Shown here piece by piece: positions 24,267-30,524 of a stretch of 33,797 nt of DNA. The notes beneath the pieces were generated by a model that had not been told where the DNA came from, made no database searches, and saw nothing but the letters and a program-made list of their open reading frames with translations. Location: the NCBI GenBank assembly GCA_017408045.1, contig JAFQVL010000063.1, forward strand, positions 69,568-103,364, written 5' to 3'. Numbering within the stretch: position 1 is the stretch's first letter; each line of letters starts with the position of its first letter. The DNA comes from Clostridia bacterium (lineage in GTDB: Bacteria; Bacillota; Clostridia; Christensenellales; Borkfalkiaceae). The position numbers and the translations under genes were made by a program.

Positions 24267-24282
24267 TTCATAGTAGGTTTAT

Positions 24283-25917
24283 ATGAAAATTATCGAAGAA
24301 ACGAACTTTATCGAAAAAATCATCAACGAGGATATTCGTGAGGGAAAAGTAGAGGCAATACAGACTCGTTTCCCCCCCGAGCCCAACGGCTATTTGCATA
24401 TCGGGCATATCAAGAGTATGTTGGTCAACTTTGGCACGGCGCAAAAGTATGAGGGCAAATGCAACCTCTTCTTTGACGATACCAACCCTTCCAAGGAAAA
24501 GACGGAATTCGTAGACGCCATTCGCAAGGATATCGAGTGGGTGGGCTACGAATGGGCGAAGGAAGTGTACGCTTCCGACTTTTTCGAAAATATTTACGCT
24601 TACGCAGAGCAGTTGATTTTGGACGGCAAGGCGTTCGTCTGCGACCTCACGGGCGAGGAAATCAGCGCAACGCGCGGCAGCCTGACCGAGGCAGGGAAAG
24701 AAAGCCCTTATAGAAATCGCAGCGTAGAAGAAAACTTGCAACTCTTCCGCGAAATGCGCGCGGGTAAGTATGCGGACGGGCAGAAGTGCTTGCGTGCGAA
24801 GATTGATATGGCGTCGCCGAATATGAATATGCGCGACCCCGTTATCTATCGTATTTTACGCGCGACCCACCATCGCACGGGGGATACTTGGTGTATCTAT
24901 CCCATGTATGACTTTGCGCACCCGATCTGCGACTATCTGCAAGGGGTAACCCATTCGCTGTGTACCTTGGAATTTGAGGATCACAGACCCTTGTACGACT
25001 GGGTGGGTATCAACCTTGGCTTTGCCCCCAAGCCTCAGCAAATCGAATTTGCGCGCCTTGCGATCACGAACACCGTGATGTCTAAGCGGTATTTAAAAAA
25101 GTTGGTGGAAGAGGGACACGTCCACGGTTGGGACGACCCCAGAATGCCGACGGTGGCAGGGCTTAGAAACCGTGGCGTACCGCCGCAGGCGCTGCTCGAT
25201 TTCTGTACGAAAATCGGTATCGTAAAGGCGAATTCCGAATGTCAGTTGTCTTATTTAGAGGCTTGTATTCGCGATAACTTGAACGAAAATGCAGAGCGCG
25301 CGATGGCGGTATTAAATCCCTTAAAAATCACCCTGACCAACTACGAGGGCACGGAAACGCTGCAAACGGCAATCCACCCCTTAAAACCGGAGTTGGGCAC
25401 GCGCGAGGTGCAATTCTCCTCGGAGATTTACATTGACAGGGCGGATTTTGCGGTAGTTCCCCCTCCCAAATACCAGCGCTTAAAGCCAGACGGCTACGTC
25501 CGTTTGAAGGGGGCGTACATCATTCATTGCGACGAAGTGGTGCTCAATAAAAACGGCGAGGTGCAGGAGCTGAAGTGCAGTTATATCCCCGAAAGCCGTT
25601 CTTCAAACGATACCAGCGGTATCAAAGTGAAAGGCACGATTCAATGGGTGGACGGCAAGACGGGCGTAGATGCGGAAATCCGCAAATACGGCGTACTGTT
25701 GAAGGATGCGGAATACGCGGGTCAGGACTTTGGCGAAAGAATGAACCTCGACAGCGAGCATATCTTCCACGGTAAAGCAGAACCTTACCTTGCGGAAAGT
25801 GAAAACGGTAAGCAGTTCCAGTTGATGCGTGTAGGTTATTATAAAAAATGTGTGAACGAAAACGGCGATTTAGTATTGTCGGAGATTGTTTCCTTAAAGG
25901 ATAATTTCAATAAGTAA
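24283..25917 (+). CDS. glnS: glutaminyl-tRNA synthetase
   Basis: The 544-residue class I synthetase has FPPEPNGYLHIGH near residues 30-42, the HIGH motif in the form typical of GlnRS rather than GluRS, and VMSKR (265-269) as the KMSKS loop. The C-terminal beta-barrel anticodon-binding region runs from about 330 to the end. It charges tRNA-Gln directly. The start ATG at 24283 lies just past the right palindrome arm and has only a weak GTAGG as ribosome binding site. No promoter is visible in the 135 bases before it, so it may depend on read-through from upstream. Confidence 0.95.
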   Translation: MKIIEETNFIEKIINEDIREGKVEAIQTRFPPEPNGYLHIGHIKSMLVNFGTAQKYEGKCNLFFDDTNPSKEKTEFVDAIRKDIEWVGYEWAKEVYASDFFENIYAYAEQLILDGKAFVCDLTGEEISATRGSLTEAGKESPYRNRSVEENLQLFREMRAGKYADGQKCLRAKIDMASPNMNMRDPVIYRILRATHHRTGDTWCIYPMYDFAHPICDYLQGVTHSLCTLEFEDHRPLYDWVGINLGFAPKPQQIEFARLAITNTVMSKRYLKKLVEEGHVHGWDDPRMPTVAGLRNRGVPPQALLDFCTKIGIVKANSECQLSYLEACIRDNLNENAERAMAVLNPLKITLTNYEGTETLQTAIHPLKPELGTREVQFSSEIYIDRADFAVVPPPKYQRLKPDGYVRLKGAYIIHCDEVVLNKNGEVQELKCSYIPESRSSNDTSGIKVKGTIQWVDGKTGVDAEIRKYGVLLKDAEYAGQDFGERMNLDSEHIFHGKAEPYLAESENGKQFQLMRVGYYKKCVNENGDLVLSEIVSLKDNFNK

Positions 25918-25959
25918 AAAATCTTGTCGGGTGTTCCTAAGAACAGAAGGAGTAAGAAC

Positions 25960-27213
25960 ATGAAATTAGCTTCCTTGCTAATCAATTTTAGTACGTTCGG
26001 CTTAGTGGAATGGTGCGTGGTAGGCGTACTGGCGGTCGTAGCGCTGATTGCGTTTATCGCCGGCTGCAAAAAGGGCTTTTCCAACTTAAAACTTAGCCCC
26101 GTTTCGTGGGCGTTTGGGTGTGCAATCTTCTTGCTTTTAGAAACGTTTTTGCACGATCAATGCTTTATAAACGCTTTGTTGCCGATAGAGGACCCTGCGT
26201 TGGCAAGTTTTGTTGCCTCGATGACGTGGCTGGTGATTGCCTTGGTGGCTCGTTGGCTGGTGTTTGGGTTAATAAGCGTTTGTATTCGTTGCAGCAAGTC
26301 GAGAAAAATCAAGCAAGCAGAAGAAATTGCGCGCAGAGAAAAAGAAACGGGCGAGGAAATCCTGCCCGATGAAAACGAAGTATACAGACCGTTGCCTATC
26401 AACGGCAAGATTAAGCCCGGACCTTTGAATCGTATGTTCGGCGGTATCTTTGCGGCGGCGAATACGCTGCTCGTTGTATTCACGGCGCTGGCTTTGGTGC
26501 TGGTCGTCCTCAGTATGACCCCCGTGTATGCGCAACTTGGCGTTGTGTATACGGGCAGTTTTGCTGACGTATGGGAGTTCATGCACGTGTACGCTCTCGA
26601 CGTATTGATGATTGCGATTGCGTGCGCAATCATTGTCAAGGGCTATAACGACGGTCTTTTAATCGGGCTCAGAAATGTAGGCGTCTGGCTGTTGAAGGTC
26701 GTGGCGGTAGTGGGCGGTATCTATTTACCCTTCTCGCCTTGGGCTGCAGACGGCGGTGCGTTCGGGTTCTTGTCCGTCGGGGCGCAAAATTTGGCGGCGC
26801 TCATTCCCCTGCCGGAGATGATTCCCCCTGTCGTTATAGAAGTGGTATGCAAAGTCTTGTTCGGCATTGTGATTGCGGTAGTGCTGTTCTTCTTGGTGGT
26901 GTTGCTCGGCTGGCTGTGCGGCAAGTTGCTCAAAGTGGTGGACGAATCCCCCGTACTGTGGAGAATCGACGGCTTTATTGGTGCAATCGTGTATATTGCC
27001 ATTGCGGCTTTGGCGGTAGGCGGTATCATTGCGGTGTTGTATACGCTGGAATTCTACGGCGTGTTTACGGCAAGCGGACTGTTCCAAGAAAATTCGCCTC
27101 TGCTTAGCGGAGCGTTCGGTGTCTGCGACAGCCTGCTCAAACCGTTGTTGGAAACGGTGCAAGCGTTCTTCACGCAGGCAGCCCCTGTTGTACCCGTAGA
27201 GCCTGTGGTTTAA
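25960..27213 (+). CDS. multi-TM membrane protein, CvpA-like
   Basis: The ATG at 25960 has AAGGAG 8 bases upstream and gives 417 residues. There are about eight to ten hydrophobic segments: one near 10-30 followed by GCKKGFSNLK, a pair at about 45-95, a charged cytoplasmic loop at about 105-145 (KSRKIKQAEEIARREKETGE), and six more. The opening pattern V-x-x-V-x-x-x-I-A-F-I-A-G-x-K-K-G resembles CvpA (colicin V production) proteins, and a second similar pattern (IIVKGYNDGLLIGLRNVG) near 225-245 suggests an internal duplication. Function is unknown. It follows glnS closely and may share its transcript. Confidence 0.65.
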   Translation: MKLASLLINFSTFGLVEWCVVGVLAVVALIAFIAGCKKGFSNLKLSPVSWAFGCAIFLLLETFLHDQCFINALLPIEDPALASFVASMTWLVIALVARWLVFGLISVCIRCSKSRKIKQAEEIARREKETGEEILPDENEVYRPLPINGKIKPGPLNRMFGGIFAAANTLLVVFTALALVLVVLSMTPVYAQLGVVYTGSFADVWEFMHVYALDVLMIAIACAIIVKGYNDGLLIGLRNVGVWLLKVVAVVGGIYLPFSPWAADGGAFGFLSVGAQNLAALIPLPEMIPPVVIEVVCKVLFGIVIAVVLFFLVVLLGWLCGKLLKVVDESPVLWRIDGFIGAIVYIAIAALAVGGIIAVLYTLEFYGVFTASGLFQENSPLLSGAFGVCDSLLKPLLETVQAFFTQAAPVVPVEPVV

Positions 27214-27230
27214 CGGAAAACTATACACAA

Positions 27231-27267
27231 AATCCCCGAAGCGGTTTTCGCCTCGGGGATTTTTTTT
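27231..27267 (+). terminator. terminator after the CvpA-like gene
   Basis: Stem AATCCCCGAAGCG / CGCCTCGGGGATT (one mismatch), loop GTTTT, then T's. The third palindrome array begins right after its T tail. Confidence 0.9.
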
Positions 27268-27268
27268 G

Positions 27269-27456
27269 GTGAAGTTTTTATTTTTGTAAAAGTGAAGTTG
27301 CCGTGCAGTGAAGTTGTGTTTGCACACAGTGAAGTTTTTGCTGGTGCAAAAGTGAGGTTGTAATAATTTCCATAACTTCGCCGATAGGCGAAACTTCACT
27401 CGCTTTCGTGAACTTCACTATCGCAGATAACTTCACTTGCCTATAAGGCAAACTTA
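27269..27456. repeat. palindrome array with GTGAAGTTG-type repeats
   Basis: Direct units are GTGAAGTTT (27269), GTGAAGTTG (27292, 27308), GTGAAGTTT (27329) and GTGAGGTTG (27352). Inverted units AACTTCAC follow at 27392, 27411 and 27429. Spacers include TTCGCC-GATA-GGCGAA, TTGC-TGGT-GCAA, TATC-GCA-GATA and a terminal TTGCC-TATAA-GGCAA. It has the same left-direct, right-inverted plan as the other two arrays but a different core (GTGAAGTT instead of GTGAATTG). It fills the space between the CvpA-like gene terminator and the fba stop codon, and holds no gene. Confidence 0.88.
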
Positions 27457-27468
27457 GTCAGCGTGCGC

Positions 27469-28407
27469 TTAGAACGCTTTGCCAGCCGAGCCAAGCACGT
27501 TGACAATCTTGTGCTTAACCATTTCCTTCATCATCGCGCGCGCGTCGCCAAGGTATTGACGAGGGTCGAAATGACCGGGCTGCTCGCTGAAATGCTGACG
27601 GATTGCTGCCGTGAAAGCTACGCGAAGGTCGCTGTCGATGTTGATTTTACATACCGCCATCTGCGCTGCCTTTCTCAGCTCCGATTCGGGGATACCGATT
27701 GCGTCGGGCATGTGGCCGCCAAACTTGTTGACGATGGCAACCTTGTCCTGAGGAACGGAGGATGCGCCGTGCAATACGATGGGGAAGCCGGGAAGTCTTG
27801 CGCCGATTTCTTCCAAGATATCCAAACGAAGTTTAGGATCTTGACCGGGCTTGAACTTGTACGCGCCGTGGGAAGTACCGATTGCAATCGCCAAGGAGTC
27901 GATACCCGTTCTTGCAACGAATTCCTCTACTTCGTCGGGGGAAGTAAACTGCGCGTCTGCCGCGTCTACGTTTACGTCGTCCTCGATACCAGCCAGCTTA
28001 CCAAGCTCTGCCTCTACCACTACGCCATGGTCGTGTGCGTATTCAACGACGCGCTTGGTGATGGCGATGTTCTCTTCCCAAGGATGGGAGGAAGCGTCAA
28101 TCATAACGGATGTGAAACCGCCGTCAATGGAAGCCTTGCAAATATCGAAGTCTGCGCCGTGGTCAAGGTGCATTGCGATAGGAATTTCGTTCGTTTCTAC
28201 CGCAGCGGCTACCAGGTGCTTTAAGTAGGTGGGGTTCGCATACTTTCTTGCGCCTGCGGAAACCTGCAAAATCACGGGGGATTTTTCTTCGTTTGCAGCC
28301 TCTACGATTGCCTGGATCATTTCCATATTGTTCACGTTGAACGCGCCTACGGCGTATTTTTCCGCGTACGCTCTTGCAAACATTTCTTTCGTTGTAACTA
28401 AGGGCAT
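27469..28407 (-). CDS. fba: fructose-bisphosphate aldolase, class II
   Basis: The 312-residue protein starts MPLVTTKEMF at 28407, with GGAGG 7-8 bases upstream; an earlier in-frame ATG is less well placed. Class II features are FNVNN, MHLDHGAD (Asp82, His83), EAELGKLAG (Glu132/Glu134), GTSHGAYK (His180) and VLHGASS (His213), the zinc and phosphate site residues. It splits fructose-1,6-bisphosphate to DHAP and glyceraldehyde-3-phosphate in glycolysis. It is monocistronic with its own promoter. Confidence 0.96.
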   Translation of the reverse strand: MPLVTTKEMFARAYAEKYAVGAFNVNNMEMIQAIVEAANEEKSPVILQVSAGARKYANPTYLKHLVAAAVETNEIPIAMHLDHGADFDICKASIDGGFTSVMIDASSHPWEENIAITKRVVEYAHDHGVVVEAELGKLAGIEDDVNVDAADAQFTSPDEVEEFVARTGIDSLAIAIGTSHGAYKFKPGQDPKLRLDILEEIGARLPGFPIVLHGASSVPQDKVAIVNKFGGHMPDAIGIPESELRKAAQMAVCKINIDSDLRVAFTAAIRQHFSEQPGHFDPRQYLGDARAMMKEMVKHKIVNVLGSAGKAF

Positions 28408-28449
28408 TTTAATATCCTCCAAAAAAAATCATATTTTTCGTGCTCAGTT

Positions 28450-28478
28450 ATTATAACACAGCTTGATAAAAAAGGCAA
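28450..28478 (-). promoter_or_regulatory. fba promoter
   Basis: Minus strand TTGCCT (28478-28473), 17-base spacer, TATAAT (28455-28450). Confidence 0.82.
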
Positions 28479-28755
28479 ATAAAAACAAGCGAATACAAAA
28501 ATTTTTATCACAAAGGTGCGCGTGGTCGGTGGGTGCGCCTAATTGTACGTGTACACGCGCGCGTGCTACGCGCATACCCGCGCATATTTTATAATGAGCG
28601 CAATGGTGGGGCGGTTGCAACTTGAGCAGAAACGGATAAAAGCAGGAAAACCCCAAGATATTGTGCCAAAACACGCAAAAAAAGGGTCGATTACCACAAG
28701 GCAAAAAAAATTTGAAAAAATTTAAAAAAACTTGCAAAACACGAGGCAAAACAGA
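28479..28755. other. intergenic region between divergent fba and rplM promoters
   Basis: No convincing gene is seen. It contains a 23-base alternating purine/pyrimidine run (28544-28566, rich in CG and CA steps) with the overlapping hairpin GCGCG-TGCTA-CGCGC, then a long A-rich stretch (28670-28740). A 43-codon frame from 28594 has no ribosome binding site and no recognisable motif. Confidence 0.6.
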
Positions 28756-28784
28756 TTGACTAAATTTTTGTTTCATACTATAAT
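28756..28784 (+). promoter_or_regulatory. promoter of rplM-rpsI
   Basis: TTGACT (28756-28761), 17-base spacer, TATAAT (28779-28784). Confidence 0.9.
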
Positions 28785-28790
28785 GAATAG

Positions 28791-28916
28791 GCAAGTTTGG
28801 GAAAAGCCTTGATTTTCACCGTTTTCCCCGTTAAGTTTAGCGGCAAAAACAGGGTGCGATTTTCAAACGGCAAACACGAAAAAGAAAAAATATACTGTGA
28901 TCAAGGAGTACACGAT
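28791..28916 (+). promoter_or_regulatory. structured leader of rplM-rpsI
   Basis: The 126-base leader holds one long stem-loop at 28817-28856: CACC / GGTG at the base, GTTTT / AAAAC in the middle, CCGTTA / TAGCGG (one G-U pair) at the top, loop AGTT. Such leaders regulate this operon in other Firmicutes (L13 leader). Whether this is that family was not tested. Confidence 0.5.
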
Positions 28917-29348
28917 ATGAAAACCTATATGGCGAATGCCCAAACGGTGGAAAGAAAGTGGTACGTAGTAGATGCGGCAGGTCTTACGCTTGGCCGTTTG
29001 GCTACGCGCGTTGCTTCCGTTCTTCGTGGCAAGAACAAGCCCACCTACACCCCCAACGTTGACTGCGGCGATTTCGTAATTGTAATCAACACGGACAAAG
29101 TAGTTCTTACGGGTAAGAAACTCGAAGACAAATTTTATAGATATCACACGGGCTACATCGGCGGCTTGAAGGAAATCTCCTACAAGAAGTTGATGGCGGA
29201 AAAGAGCGACCTTGCCGTTTACGAAGCGGTAAAAGGCATGTTGCCCAAGAACAGCCTTGGCAGAGTTATGATTAAGAAACTCCGCGTATACAAGGGCGCT
29301 GAACACAACCACGCTGCTCAGAAACCCGAAGTATTGACCATTGACTAA
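28917..29348 (+). CDS. rplM: 50S ribosomal protein L13
   Basis: From the ATG at 28917 with AAGGAG 8 bases upstream, the protein is 143 residues, as usual for L13. It has [20 protein letters not shown] at the start, [31 protein letters not shown] and the conserved [23 protein letters not shown] with GAEHNH. It assembles early into the large ribosomal subunit. The in-frame extension to 28797 is leader sequence. rpsI follows after 14 bases, the common bacterial arrangement. Confidence 0.97.
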   Translation: MKTYMANAQTVERKWYVVDAAGLTLGRLATRVASVLRGKNKPTYTPNVDCGDFVIVINTDKVVLTGKKLEDKFYRYHTGYIGGLKEISYKKLMAEKSDLAVYEAVKGMLPKNSLGRVMIKKLRVYKGAEHNHAAQKPEVLTID

Positions 29349-29362
29349 GGAGAGAGAAGAGT

Positions 29363-29776
29363 ATGGCTAAAACGACTTTGAAAAAGAAACTTCAATTCTG
29401 GGGCACGGGTAGAAGAAAGAAGGCGATTGCACGCGTTCGCTTGATCCCTGGTGGCAATGGCACGATTGTAATCAACGATCGCGCATTCGAAGATTATTTC
29501 CCTCAGGGTACTTTGCAGTACATCGTTAAGCAGCCTTTGGCGCTTCTCGAAGTAGAGGCTAAGTACGACGTTATGGTAAACGTTGTTGGCGGTGGCTACA
29601 CCGGTCAGGCTGGCGCAATCCGTTTGGGCGTAGCACGCGCGCTGCTCGAAGCAGAGGAAGGTTGCCGTCCTGCGCTGAAGAAGGAAGGCTTCTTGACCCG
29701 CGACCCTCGTTCGAAGGAAAGAAAGAAGTACGGCTTGAAGAAAGCTCGTCGTGCACCTCAGTTCTCGAAGAGATAA
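29363..29776 (+). CDS. rpsI: 30S ribosomal protein S9
   Basis: The 137-residue protein has [41 protein letters not shown], and the C-terminal basic tail [12 protein letters not shown], whose final SKR reaches the P-site tRNA in the ribosome. GGAGAG precedes the ATG. Its last seven codons, stop and terminator are repeated exactly downstream at 29964-30041, and its codons for KKARR recur as an inverted copy just after the terminator. Confidence 0.97.
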   Translation: MAKTTLKKKLQFWGTGRRKKAIARVRLIPGGNGTIVINDRAFEDYFPQGTLQYIVKQPLALLEVEAKYDVMVNVVGGGYTGQAGAIRLGVARALLEAEEGCRPALKKEGFLTRDPRSKERKKYGLKKARRAPQFSKR

Positions 29777-29830
29777 TGAAAAAACGAAACACACCTTTGC
29801 GGTGTGTTTCTTTTTTTACGAACGACGAGC
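29753..29830 (+). repeat. rpsI-tail direct repeat, copy A (in place)
   Basis: This 78-bp segment holds the last codons of rpsI (for APQFSKR), the stop, the terminator and ACGACGAGC. It is identical to copy B. Confidence 0.93.
29786..29817 (+). terminator. rpsI terminator
   Basis: Stem GAAACACACC / GGTGTGTTTC with loop TTTGC and T7; A's upstream allow use on the other strand as well. Confidence 0.95.
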
Positions 29831-29852
29831 TTTCTTGAAAATATAATAGGGC

Positions 29853-29952
29853 TCCCAAAAAAAGACAAAGTATTTTTTTGGGAAGAGGAGAGATTTCGTT
29901 GCGAAGGGCGTTTTACCGTCGGCGGTGAAACGTTGAAAGCGGAGAAAATCTC
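29853..29952. repeat. hairpin-rich segment between rpsI-tail copies A and B
   Basis: It contains the 11-bp stem TCCCAAAAAAA / TTTTTTTGGGA (29853-29883), and the 10-bp hairpin CGTTTTACCG-TCGG-CGGTGAAACG (29909-29932) enclosed by GAGATTTC / GAAAATCTC (29890-29952). There is no gene. Confidence 0.7.
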
Positions 29953-29963
29953 GACGACGTCGC

Positions 29964-30041
29964 GCACCTCAGTTCTCGAAGAGATAATGAAAAAACGAAA
30001 CACACCTTTGCGGTGTGTTTCTTTTTTTACGAACGACGAGC
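29964..30041 (+). repeat. rpsI-tail direct repeat, copy B
   Basis: Exact 78-bp duplicate of copy A, shifted by 211 bases. Its terminator (29997-30028) has A's on the left, so it can terminate the minus-strand gene at 30094-30339. Confidence 0.93.
29997..30028. terminator. duplicated rpsI terminator
   Basis: Identical to 29786-29817; read on the minus strand the hairpin is followed by CGTTTTTT. Confidence 0.85.
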
Positions 30042-30066
30042 ACCTCAGTTCTCGAAGAGATAATGA
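30040..30066 (+). repeat. rpsI-tail direct repeat, partial copy C
   Basis: The first 27 bases of the repeat (codons for APQFSKR plus stop, to TAATGA) occur a third time in tandem with copy B, sharing its terminal GC. GCTTTCTTG follows at 30069-30077, as it also does at the end of copy A. Confidence 0.9.
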
Positions 30067-30093
30067 CGGCTTTCTTGCGGGGTATGAGCTGCG

Positions 30094-30339
30094 CTATCGT
30101 TTTCTGCTGTTTGTGAGGCGTTCGTGGCGCAAGAGGTATTCCTCGCAGGCGTTGGCAGAGGCGCGCGGCGTATCTTGGGAAACCTGCTCGGATGCGGCGT
30201 TGGTGTCTGCGGTGGCGGAATTTGTGGCGTTTGACGGGTTTTCCGCTTGATTTTCCGCCGTTTGGGCGGCTTGGGAAGAAGGGGACGGGCTGTTGTTTAG
30301 CATCGTTTTCAATAAATTCCAAATGGCGAATTGTTCCAT
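30094..30339 (-). CDS. small hypothetical protein with helical ends and a disordered middle
   Basis: This 81-residue protein is supported by AGGAGG 11 bases before its ATG. It starts with a short amphipathic helix (MEQFAIWNLLKTMLNN), followed by a low-complexity linker rich in Ala, Ser, Asn, Gln and Thr (about 17-60), and ends in a helical basic segment (CEEYLLRHERLTNSRKR). No signal peptide or membrane helix is present. I do not recognise a family. It is convergent with rpsI, and copy B of the rpsI terminator lies 65 bases past its stop. A TTGACT at 30387-30392 could be its -35, but the -10 is poor. Confidence 0.6.
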   Translation of the reverse strand: MEQFAIWNLLKTMLNNSPSPSSQAAQTAENQAENPSNATNSATADTNAASEQVSQDTPRASANACEEYLLRHERLTNSRKR

Positions 30340-30404
30340 CGGCTGAAAAACCTCCTATTTTCAAAAATTTCCTGCAAATTACGCAAAAAGTCAACTGTTT
30401 TTGA

Positions 30405-30433
30405 TTGCAATAATTCCCGAATTGATATATAAT
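30405..30433 (+). promoter_or_regulatory. promoter of the large lipoprotein gene
   Basis: TTGCAA (30405-30410), 17-base spacer, TATAAT (30428-30433). The 85-base leader holds the hairpin CTTTCT-TAC-AGAAAG. Confidence 0.8.
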
Positions 30434-30524
30434 AGAATATGCGTTAGTATCGTCGGATAATACTACCTTTCTTACAGAAAGAAGGATTGTTCGGCTGGCA
30501 ATATCATAAGGAGTTCTTCAATCT

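Larger units (their letters stand above)
29738..29836. repeat. 15-bp inverted repeat bracketing the rpsI tail and terminator
   Basis: AAGAAAGCTCGTCGT (29738-29752, inside rpsI) is perfectly complementary to ACGACGAGCTTTCTT (29822-29836, after the terminator). Confidence 0.92.

Noticed and set aside
24267-24282. Target-site duplication for the S23-type element
   Set aside because: The bases outside the left arm (GCGACCAAA) and right arm (TTCATAGTA) share no direct repeat, so I do not claim one.
28543-28725. 60-codon plus-strand frame before rplM
   Set aside because: No ribosome binding site, the start is within the alternating CG-rich run, and there is no recognisable motif.
29804-30250. 148-codon plus-strand frame through the rpsI-tail copies
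   Set aside because: It runs through terminators and duplicated non-coding sequence and opposes the better supported small gene at 30094-30339.
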